A DNA stretch of 64,000 nt from Mucilaginibacter lappiensis. Lineage in GTDB: Bacteria > Bacteroidota > Bacteroidia > Sphingobacteriales > Sphingobacteriaceae. Each line of letters starts with the position of its first letter. Position 1 is the stretch's first letter. Positions 1 to 7,093 of this stretch are shown piece by piece. A program made the position numbers and the translations under genes. The DNA lies in contig NZ_FTMG01000001.1 in NCBI RefSeq assembly GCF_900155965.1, positions 372,001 to 436,000 of the forward strand, written 5' to 3'. Under the pieces are notes generated by a model, which did no database searches, was not told where the DNA came from, and saw only the letters and a list, made by a program, of their open reading frames with translations.

Positions 1-669
1 GCTTCAGTTAAAAACGCATTCGAGCAAACCTTAGCTAAATACGGAAATATAGACGTATTGATCAACAACGCCGGTATTGCCGGATTTGGGCTGTTCGAAG
101 CTTACACCATTGACCAGATCAAAAATATATTTGACGTCAATTTCTATAGTGTAGTCCGCACTTACCAGGCAGTATTGCCAAGCATGCGTGCGGCTAAAAA
201 TGGCCTGATCATTAACCTGACCTCTGGCGCCAGTGGCCATACCTTACCTTTCATGGTACCTTACCTTGCTGCAAAATTTGGTGTGGAAAGTATTACCGAA
301 GGTGCACAGGATGAATTGAGCGAATATGGTATCGAAAACGTAAGTATCCAACCGGGTGTATATCCAACCGAAATGAATACTGGCGTTAAAACCGGCATCA
401 ATGCTGACAAACCGGAAATCATCGCTGAATACGGCGAGGCTGCAACAGCAAAATTCAACGCTATGGGCGGCGCTTTATTCGGCAAAATGGCTGAATTTAA
501 AATGGACCCGCAAGCCATCGCTGATGGTATTCTGGAACTGGTTAACATGGAAAAAGGTACACGTCCACTGCGCTTTCCATTGGATGCCATCGCACAGGGA
601 ACCGATAAGGAATTTATCGCGGCAAGAGCCGAAACCAAAGCTAAATGGCTGGGTAAATACACCGGCTAA
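1..669 (+). CDS. SDR family oxidoreductase (5' end outside window)
   Basis: The reading frame is open from base 1, so the start and the glycine-rich nucleotide-binding motif lie upstream of the window. The visible 222 residues carry the classical short-chain dehydrogenase core: NNAG at about residue 22-25 of the fragment, a Ser in the LTSGASG strand, and the catalytic YxxxK as Y88-LAA-K92. The family reduces or oxidises carbonyl/alcohol substrates with NAD(P)H in the cytoplasm; the substrate cannot be read from sequence. A strong terminator follows at once, so it ends its own transcript, although it sits with other redox genes reading the same way. The family call is firm, the substrate open. 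Confidence 0.92.
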   Translation, partial: ASVKNAFEQTLAKYGNIDVLINNAGIAGFGLFEAYTIDQIKNIFDVNFYSVVRTYQAVLPSMRAAKNGLIINLTSGASGHTLPFMVPYLAAKFGVESITEGAQDELSEYGIENVSIQPGVYPTEMNTGVKTGINADKPEIIAEYGEAATAKFNAMGGALFGKMAEFKMDPQAIADGILELVNMEKGTRPLRFPLDAIAQGTDKEFIAARAETKAKWLGKYTG

Positions 670-680
670 TTTAGTTATAC

Positions 681-719
681 AGTAAAGCCTTTATCAGCCG
701 GTAAAGGCTTTACTTTTTA
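681..719 (+). terminator. Rho-independent terminator after SDR gene
   Basis: A 13-bp perfect inverted repeat (681-693 with 702-714, loop of 8) is followed by a T-run, just after the SDR stop codon. It separates the SDR transcript from the nitroreductase gene. Confidence 0.85.
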
Positions 720-735
720 CCTCAGCATACAAATC

Positions 736-1368
736 ATGGATATTATACAAGCTTTGAACTGGCGATATGCCACAAAGCGGATGACGGGACAAACCGTTCC
801 GAAAGAAACAATCGCGAAAATTATAGAAGCTGCGCATTTAGCACCATCGGGGATCGGTTTACAGCCCTATGAAATCATTGTGGTAACTAACCCGGAATGG
901 AAAGCGAAGATCCTGCCGGTGGCCATGAATCAGCCCCAGGTGACACAATCTTCGCACCTATTGGTGTTTGCAGCCTGGCAGAACTATTCTGCCGAACGCA
1001 TTCATGGAGTGTTTGACTATCTGAATGAGCAACGTAATCAACCGGCTTCGGTATCGGACAACCATCGAAATTTCGCGCTCAAATATTTCGGCCAACTTTC
1101 AGAGGAAGAGCAATTTCATCATGCAGCAAAACAAGCGAACATCGCTTTAGGCCTGGCGGTTGCGGCAGCGGCGCTGGAACAGGTGGACGCCACCCCAATG
1201 GAAGGCTTTAATGCCGCGGCACTGGACGAACTATTGGGTTTGAAAGCCAAAGGTCTCAGGAGCTCCATGCTCATGGCCATAGGCTATCGCGATGAGGAAA
1301 ATGATAAGAACCTGAAGCTGAAAAAGGTCCGGAAGCCGTTATCACAACTCGTGACGGAACTGGCCTAA
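736..1368 (+). CDS. Nitroreductase family NAD(P)H-dependent oxidoreductase
   Basis: 210 residues, the usual length for NfsB-like FMN nitroreductases. The N-terminal pattern RYATKRMTG followed by AAHLAPSGIGLQPYE is the family's FMN-phosphate-binding start (R-x-S/T-x-R ... A-P-S-x-x-x-x-Q-P). The C-terminal part has the helical segment around KAKGLRSSMLMAIGYR. Such enzymes reduce nitro groups, quinones or similar electrophiles with NAD(P)H in the cytoplasm. It lies 21 bp before the VOC gene and probably shares a transcript with it and the hydrolase after it. Substrate unknown. Confidence 0.9.
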   Translation: MDIIQALNWRYATKRMTGQTVPKETIAKIIEAAHLAPSGIGLQPYEIIVVTNPEWKAKILPVAMNQPQVTQSSHLLVFAAWQNYSAERIHGVFDYLNEQRNQPASVSDNHRNFALKYFGQLSEEEQFHHAAKQANIALGLAVAAAALEQVDATPMEGFNAAALDELLGLKAKGLRSSMLMAIGYRDEENDKNLKLKKVRKPLSQLVTELA

Positions 1369-1389
1369 CCATAAAAACAGATATTTATT

Positions 1390-2385
1390 ATGAAAAAGTT
1401 AGCCAAAAGGGCACCCATCGGGACTGGTTTATTACTTAGCCTGTTCTTATTTTTAGCTACCGGTAAAAACGTACAAGCGCAATCGCACGGTTTAGTTGGT
1501 GTCGATCACGTAGGAATGAACGTTCCTGACATGGATAGCGCAGTTAAATTCTTTACCGATGTAATGGGCTGCGTGCCGGTTACCACCATCGGCCATTTGC
1601 CAATGGACGCTGCCTGGAAGAAAAAATATAAGATCCATCCCCATTCAGAATTGGAAAGGATCGTTTCGTTAAGGGCGGGTAACGGTTCAAATATTGAGCT
1701 GTTCCAATACCAATCCACCGAGGCCAATAAGGAGCAGCCTTATAACGACGATATGGGATTAAACCACATCGCCTTTTATACAACGGACATGCCCGAAACC
1801 GTTGCTTTTCTGAAAACGAAAGGGATCAACGTCCTGAATGATCCGATAAAAAATATGGCAGGGCCAACTGCCGGCGAAACCTGGGTTTATTTTCTGACAC
1901 CGTGGGGTGCTAAGATCGAGCTTATCTCTTATCCCGACGGAAAAGCTTATGAAAAAACAAGCCCTGCCGTAAAGCTATGGTCACCGAAGGATGCAGAAGC
2001 TCCGCTTAAAATCACGGAGATGCCTGCTGCTCAAATCAATGCTATCGTTGAGAAGCATCTTGAAATCTGGAATGCAAAAGAAAGCCAACAACGTACTGAC
2101 GCCATTAAGGAAGTGTACAATGACCAACTTGTTTTTGTCAGCCCCGGTTTTGAATCTGTCGGCAACGATAAACTAAATAAGTTTATTGACGATCTGCATG
2201 CCAACAATGCGGGCTATGTTTTTACACATCAGCGGCCGATTGAAAGTCATCACAACCTGGCGAGGCTATTCTGGTCGTTCGGCCCGCCGTCACACCCTGA
2301 TGCCATCACGGGTATGGATCTGTTTATAATAGAAAATGACAGGGTGCAATCATTATATGTATTCCTCAATGCTCCAGGGAAATAA
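1390..2385 (+). CDS. Exported VOC (glyoxalase-like) protein with C-terminal SnoaL/NTF2-like domain
   Basis: 331 residues. The first ~31 are a signal peptide (KK, hydrophobic LLLSLFLFLA, cut near VQAQS), so the protein is exported. Residues ~36-180 form a vicinal-oxygen-chelate module: GVDHVGMNVPDMDSAVKFF starts the first repeat, GLNHIAFYTTDM the second, and AKIELISYP closes it with the likely metal-ligand Glu. Residues ~212-331 look like a SnoaL/NTF2-fold domain (EKHLEIWNAKES ... LFIIENDRVQSLYVFL). VOC proteins bind or transform small molecules at a divalent metal; NTF2-fold domains form a pocket. The fusion is unusual, and periplasmic location suggests processing of an external compound. Function not known. 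Confidence 0.85.
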   Translation: MKKLAKRAPIGTGLLLSLFLFLATGKNVQAQSHGLVGVDHVGMNVPDMDSAVKFFTDVMGCVPVTTIGHLPMDAAWKKKYKIHPHSELERIVSLRAGNGSNIELFQYQSTEANKEQPYNDDMGLNHIAFYTTDMPETVAFLKTKGINVLNDPIKNMAGPTAGETWVYFLTPWGAKIELISYPDGKAYEKTSPAVKLWSPKDAEAPLKITEMPAAQINAIVEKHLEIWNAKESQQRTDAIKEVYNDQLVFVSPGFESVGNDKLNKFIDDLHANNAGYVFTHQRPIESHHNLARLFWSFGPPSHPDAITGMDLFIIENDRVQSLYVFLNAPGK

Positions 2386-2447
2386 GCATCCCAACTAAAA
2401 ATTCAAATCAACAATGCCTGCTGAGCAGGCGCTAACAAAAAACACAA

Positions 2448-3491
2448 ATGAAAATCAACGCTAATCCGGCGAATTGCTATGCCATGCCATCTTTTAACCT
2501 CTTATTTAAAAAATGCCTTACCCTGTTGTTAATGATCACATTGGGATTATCGGCAGGAACAGTTTATGCGCAATCAACAGCAAAGTACAGCAAGGCGGAA
2601 TTATCAGATGCCGCGCTCATCAAATCACTACCTGGCTTCAAAAACGCCTACGCTGAAGTAAATGGTGTTAAATTACATTACGTGATCGGTGGCCAGGGTG
2701 AACCACTTGTACTGTTGCCAGGCTGGCCGCAAACCTGGTGGTCTTTTCACCAGATCATGCCGCAACTGGCAGCGAAATATAAAGTGATCGTAGTAGATAT
2801 CCGGGGTATGGGTAGCTCTGGCCGCCCGGAATCTGGCTATGATAAAAAGAACATGGCCAAAGATATTAACGATCTGATACATACACTTGGCTTTCAAAAG
2901 GCATTTATCTCCGGTCATGACATAGGTGCCCAGGTGGCTTTCGCCGTAGCTGCGAATTATCCCGAAGTGACCGCCAAACTGATTTTGATGGACGTTCCGC
3001 ATCCGGATGATACATTCGCCGCGACTTTGATGCTGCCTGCGTTAGGTACACCTACCGATAAGCTGGACGAAAACCATCCTTTCCTGTGGTGGTTTGCCTT
3101 TAACCAGATGAAGGGCATGCCAGAAAAATTGTTGGCAGGCCGCGTGCGCCTTGTTCAGGATGCGGTATTTAAATATTTGCTGTATAACGAAGCTGCTTTG
3201 AGCGAACTGGATCGCGAAGTTTACGCTGCCGCCTATGACAGCCCGGGAGGCGTTCGTGCCGGAAATGCATGGTACCAGGCGTTTCCGCAGGATATCGCCG
3301 ACTATAAAAATTACAACAAAGTAACCATGCCGGTTTTAGGTATCGGCGGTCCAGGTTACAATTGGCTGAATTATGTACTTCCAAATAAGGCTACTGACGT
3401 TAAAGTAGTAAAGGTGGAAGGCAGCGGGCACTTTGTAGCCGAAGAAAAACCGAAAGCTACGGCTGATTTTATGATTGACTTTTTGAAATAA
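2448..3491 (+). CDS. Exported alpha/beta hydrolase (epoxide hydrolase/haloalkane dehalogenase-like)
   Basis: 347 residues with an N-terminal hydrophobic export segment (LTLLLMITLGLSAGTVYAQ). The oxyanion motif appears as LLPGWPQTWWSF and the nucleophile elbow as SGHDIG with Asp158. An Asp nucleophile is what epoxide hydrolases, haloalkane and fluoroacetate dehalogenases use, rather than Ser esterases. The late GSGHFVAEE supplies the catalytic His. ATG at 2448 is used here; the in-frame ATG at 2484 would also leave a signal peptide and may be the true start. It follows the VOC gene in the same direction, and a regulator follows 32 bp later, which suggests one detoxification or catabolic unit. 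Confidence 0.88.
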   Translation: MKINANPANCYAMPSFNLLFKKCLTLLLMITLGLSAGTVYAQSTAKYSKAELSDAALIKSLPGFKNAYAEVNGVKLHYVIGGQGEPLVLLPGWPQTWWSFHQIMPQLAAKYKVIVVDIRGMGSSGRPESGYDKKNMAKDINDLIHTLGFQKAFISGHDIGAQVAFAVAANYPEVTAKLILMDVPHPDDTFAATLMLPALGTPTDKLDENHPFLWWFAFNQMKGMPEKLLAGRVRLVQDAVFKYLLYNEAALSELDREVYAAAYDSPGGVRAGNAWYQAFPQDIADYKNYNKVTMPVLGIGGPGYNWLNYVLPNKATDVKVVKVEGSGHFVAEEKPKATADFMIDFLK

Positions 3492-3523
3492 TATGTCGCA
3501 TCTTTGTGTCATTAAAGTGATTC

Positions 3524-4102
3524 ATGTTCGAAATATTTCAAAAGTATATCAGTGACCAGATTACGCTTAGCGAAGAAGATTACGAGCTGATCAAATCAGT
3601 TTGTATTTTCAAAAAACTGCGTAAAAGGCAATACCTGCTTCAGGATGGCGATATCTGGAAATTCAATGCTTTTGTCTGTAAAGGTTGCCTGCGTAATTAC
3701 AGGGTGGATGAGAACGGCGGCGAACACATTATGGGTTTTTCCAAAGAATGCTGGTGGACCGGTGACCGCGAAAGTTTGCTGACGGGGAAACCATCCGCTA
3801 ATAATATCGACGCACTGGAAGACTCGGAAGTGATTTTAATAACTAAACCGAGCTTCGAAATGCTTTGTGCACAGCTACCAGCCTTTAATGATCTAATCAA
3901 CGGCATACTTAATAAAAGCTTCATCGCCAGCCAAAACCGGATACATTCAGCGATCAGTTTTACTGCTGAACAAAAGTACCGGAGTTTCATGGATAAATAT
4001 CCGGACCTGACGCATAGAGTGCCCCAACACATGATCGCGTCATTTTTGGGAATTACACCGGAAACACTAAGCCGGGTCAGGAAAGAAGTCGCAAAAAAGT
4101 AA
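3524..4102 (+). CDS. Crp/Fnr family transcriptional regulator
   Basis: 192 residues. The N-terminal ~120 form a cyclic-nucleotide-binding-type beta-roll (KKLRKRQYLLQDGDIWKFNAFVCKG is the start), without the canonical cAMP-binding Arg pattern, so the ligand is unclear. The C-terminal part has a short winged helix (MIASFLGITPETLSRVRKEV). This is the compact Bacteroidota Crp-like type often found beside SDR, nitroreductase or hydrolase genes, and the context here fits a local regulator of the preceding genes. It ends with a strong terminator. Confidence 0.88.
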   Translation: MFEIFQKYISDQITLSEEDYELIKSVCIFKKLRKRQYLLQDGDIWKFNAFVCKGCLRNYRVDENGGEHIMGFSKECWWTGDRESLLTGKPSANNIDALEDSEVILITKPSFEMLCAQLPAFNDLINGILNKSFIASQNRIHSAISFTAEQKYRSFMDKYPDLTHRVPQHMIASFLGITPETLSRVRKEVAKK

Positions 4103-4120
4103 GTTGTATTCAATATTTTG

Positions 4121-4156
4121 AAAAGGCCATTGATGAAAATCAATGGCCTTTTTTGT
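4121..4156 (+). terminator. Rho-independent terminator after Crp-type regulator
   Basis: A 13-bp perfect stem (4121-4133 with 4140-4152), loop of 6, followed by a T-run. It closes the group of redox genes. Confidence 0.88.
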
Positions 4157-4315
4157 TTAACAGCGCCCCATGAATCATAGCCTTCGTCAATAAAAACCTT
4201 GATATAGATCAAGTTGCTTTTTATTATTTATCAATGTGCAGGATAAGCCAAATGGCGAATTTTAGCATCATCTAAACCGGAAATTCACAAGACGGGTAGA
4301 TCAAAATTTGTATCA

Positions 4316-4825
4316 ATGGAAAAAGAAACGGAAATAGCCCGGTTGGCTGGGGAGTTGGAAAACGTGGTAGAGCAAACAATTGCTGCCTGGCAATTGCAAA
4401 ACAGGAAGGTTAATGGCTTATGGAATAAATTGAGCCCCGAGGAAATACTAACCCCGCTCGCGCCCGGCAGGAACCGCGCTATTTATTTGCTGGGACATGT
4501 TATCGCCTTTAATGATATGATGTTTCCCAAACTCGGTTTTGGCGAACGCCTTCACCCTGAGCTGGATCATATGTTTGTCGGTTGTTCTGATGGATGCGCG
4601 AATAGTTATCCTGCTGCCACCAGCCTGAAAGCATACTGGTACGAGGTAAATGAAAAGCTCGCTTCCAATATGCACAGTTTACCGCCAAGCCAATGGTTAA
4701 CGCAGGTAGCAACAGTTGAAAAGCCCGTTTTTGAGCGAAATCCGCTTTATAACAAATTAAGCATCGTCATCGGGCAAACTGTTCATTTGAGTTATCATAT
4801 CGGCCAGCTCAATTTGTTGTTTTAG
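4316..4825 (+). CDS. DinB family protein
   Basis: 169 residues with the four-helix DinB/YfiT-like layout: a first helix ending in QNRKVNGLWNKLSPEEI, a His in LLGHVIAFNDMMF and a C-terminal HLSYHIGQLNLLF. These spaced histidines are the usual metal-binding positions of the fold. DinB-like proteins include thiol-dependent transferases and stress-induced proteins; no specific activity can be assigned. It is alone on its transcript, with the response regulator gene converging 20 bp away. Confidence 0.85.
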   Translation: MEKETEIARLAGELENVVEQTIAAWQLQNRKVNGLWNKLSPEEILTPLAPGRNRAIYLLGHVIAFNDMMFPKLGFGERLHPELDHMFVGCSDGCANSYPAATSLKAYWYEVNEKLASNMHSLPPSQWLTQVATVEKPVFERNPLYNKLSIVIGQTVHLSYHIGQLNLLF

Positions 4826-4845
4826 CAATTATGCAGGTTAATTGG

Positions 4846-5532
4846 TCAGCAAACCAATTTATAACCTATTCCCCGAAGACTGATGATCTGGATCTCAGGA
4901 CTGTCAATGAGCATTTTCCTGATATGGGACATGAAAACATCCATGCTCCGGTTATTATAGAAATTATCGTCGCCCCATATACTCATTAAGGCGTCCTGGC
5001 GGCGAAGGACATCATTTTTCCGTTCGATCAGCATCCTTAATAATGAGCATTCCCGGTAGGAAAGCGAATGCTCCGCGCCGGAGGTCACCAAAATTTGGTT
5101 CCTCACATCTAAAATGCAGCTGCCAAAGGGTAACCGGGTTTCCGCATCAGCCGTCAGCCCCGATTTGCCAAACCGGTGCAACAGCGCCTCAATACGGATC
5201 AGCAATTCTTCCATGCCGAATGGCTTCTTCAGATAATCATTACCGCCGGATTTAAATCCTTTAACTACATCTGCGGGCAAGCTTTTAGCACTTAAAAAGA
5301 TAATCGGCAATTGCGGGTTGCGTGCCCTGAGTTCAGCGGCGATCATATACCCGTCTTTTCCCGGCAGGCCAATATCAAGTATCACGATATCGGGTATAAT
5401 CCGGCCAAAAGCATCAAGGACGTTTGCACCATCGTCTATCACACTCACGGCGTAGCCGCTGGATGAAAGCCCGTCACTGACAATGTGGGCCAGGAATGGT
5501 TCATCTTCTGCGTAAAGTATTTTCATATTCAT
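4846..5532 (-). CDS. OmpR/PhoB-family response regulator
   Basis: 228 residues. The receiver domain has the acidic pair D10-E11 in YAEDEP, the phospho-acceptor D53 in VILDIGLPGKDG and the Lys in YLKKPFG near 102. The C-terminal ~100 residues are a winged-helix Trans_reg_C domain (SYRECSLLRML ... DVFMSHIRKML ... LRGIGYKLVC). Its start overlaps the kinase stop by 4 bp (ATGA), so the two are translationally coupled. A TTTAAC repeat array between the kinase gene and the divergent receptor gene is the most likely binding site. Role: phosphorylation-dependent control of the neighbouring receptor (inference). Confidence 0.93.
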   Translation of the reverse strand: MNMKILYAEDEPFLAHIVSDGLSSSGYAVSVIDDGANVLDAFGRIIPDIVILDIGLPGKDGYMIAAELRARNPQLPIIFLSAKSLPADVVKGFKSGGNDYLKKPFGMEELLIRIEALLHRFGKSGLTADAETRLPFGSCILDVRNQILVTSGAEHSLSYRECSLLRMLIERKNDVLRRQDALMSIWGDDNFYNNRSMDVFMSHIRKMLIDSPEIQIISLRGIGYKLVC

Positions 5533-6980
5533 TTGGCCGCGGGAAGTGTAATTACAAAGGTAGCACCTTTATCGGGTCCACTGATAACCATGATTGAGCC
5601 ACCGTGGCGCTCCAAAGTCTGTTTGACATAATACAGGCCAAGGCCGGAACCCTTAACCTGATGAATTGCACCCTTATCCGGAATCCTGAAAAAACGATCA
5701 AAGATCACCTCCTGGTACTTTTCAGCTATTCCCGGCCCGTTATCCGCGATACGGATGATAACATTTTCTTCAGCTTCGCTCAAAGCGATGTTAATCTTCG
5801 TCGGTTTGACCCCATATTTGATCGCATTATCGATCAGGTTATAGAAAATATTGCTCAAATGGATTGGATCAGCAAGGACGAAATAGGGCTCGGCGGTATC
5901 TTCAATTTCAATCGATGAATACGTTTTCGCCATTTGCAGTTTCATCGCGGCAACTACCTGTTGTAAACCAGCCTGCACTTCATATAATTGCAGATTCAAA
6001 CGAAGTTCCTCCGCATCCTGCTGATTGATGTTCAACACTTTCTCCACCATCAGGTTCAGGCGCTGTAGTTCGAACCTGCCTATTTCGATGTAGTTTTTCA
6101 GTTTCTCCGGGTCGCTCGCGAGGTCATACCTTCCGATGGATTCTAGGGCGAGGCTAACCGTCGCAATGGGCGTTTTAAACTCATGGGTCATGTTGTTTGA
6201 AAAATCCGCCTTGGCATCGGCGTAAAGTTGTTGTTTCCGATATAGATTAATGACATAATAGAAAGCCAGGCCCGTGAGGAACAGCATCAGCAAGGCCGAA
6301 ATCACATGGTACCGCATCTTATACCAAATGTCACGGTCGAGCGAAATCAGCATCAATTGATATTGATAATGGTGCTTAAAGTTATAGGAATGCTTTGGAC
6401 TTACATACGCTGCATGGGTACCCGGAGCCAACGTATTGGCAATTTGCTTACCTGAAATAAAGGTGCTGATGCGGTAATACGGAACGGCCGTAACGCCCAT
6501 CTGGCCCAAACGCTGGGCTATCGACTTTAACATACGGGGTAAAGCAACAGTATCCTTCTTTAAAACGGCGAGAGGCAGCAGCCCCACCAGCTCCGGTGCC
6601 ACTTCCCTTCGGGATTTCGGCGGGGTATCCGTCACCTTAAAATCCATGTTCACATGGGTAGTATCGCCCTGCAGGTTAATCGTGAAATTCGCATCAAGCC
6701 CATAAATATTCATGTCATCATAGGCCATCCGGATTTGCTGCCATTGGCGCGAGAGGAAAAATGCTCTCATCTGGCGCTGATTGCCGATCGGTCGTAACGA
6801 CGCGAGACTGAGATACAAATTAGTCTTCGCCTGGTCGTTCACCATCTCGTCGATTTGCTGGCTGATTTGTTGTTTTTGTGATTGGAACAGTTGGTATAAC
6901 CACGCGGACTGCAATCCGACGGACGCAAGCAACGCCAGCGTGATCAGCGGATAGGTAAAGGAGGTTTTAAACCATTTCAT
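5529..6980 (-). CDS. Sensor histidine kinase
   Basis: 483 residues. A first membrane segment lies at ~10-31, a periplasmic sensor region of ~190 residues follows with no recognised fold, and a second membrane segment sits at ~226-246. Then come HisKA with the phospho-acceptor H266 (MTHEFKTP) and a HATPase domain with N box NLIDNAIKYG, G1 box ADNGPGI and G2 box GSGLGLYYVKQ. It lies upstream of its response regulator with a 4-bp overlap. The divergent receptor gene suggests it senses something linked to outer-membrane uptake; the signal is unknown. Confidence 0.92.
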   Translation of the reverse strand: MKWFKTSFTYPLITLALLASVGLQSAWLYQLFQSQKQQISQQIDEMVNDQAKTNLYLSLASLRPIGNQRQMRAFFLSRQWQQIRMAYDDMNIYGLDANFTINLQGDTTHVNMDFKVTDTPPKSRREVAPELVGLLPLAVLKKDTVALPRMLKSIAQRLGQMGVTAVPYYRISTFISGKQIANTLAPGTHAAYVSPKHSYNFKHHYQYQLMLISLDRDIWYKMRYHVISALLMLFLTGLAFYYVINLYRKQQLYADAKADFSNNMTHEFKTPIATVSLALESIGRYDLASDPEKLKNYIEIGRFELQRLNLMVEKVLNINQQDAEELRLNLQLYEVQAGLQQVVAAMKLQMAKTYSSIEIEDTAEPYFVLADPIHLSNIFYNLIDNAIKYGVKPTKINIALSEAEENVIIRIADNGPGIAEKYQEVIFDRFFRIPDKGAIHQVKGSGLGLYYVKQTLERHGGSIMVISGPDKGATFVITLPAAK

Positions 6981-7022
6981 TGTCCAAAGTTCCTCATTTT
7001 CTGGCGCCCGTCCGTTATAACC

Positions 7023-7056
7023 TTTAACGATTTAACCTTATTTAACTCAACTTAAC
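7023..7056. promoter_or_regulatory. TTTAAC repeat array, likely response-regulator operator
   Basis: TTTAAC occurs at 7023, 7031 and 7041, with CTTAAC at 7051, giving steps of 8, 10 and 10 bp. Direct repeats with near-helical spacing are how OmpR/PhoB regulators bind. The array sits in the divergent gap between the kinase gene and the receptor gene, 38 bp from the receptor start, so it could control both. Confidence 0.55.
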
Positions 7057-7093
7057 TCCTGTTTAGGTTGTCCCGGGATACGTTTGCGGCATA

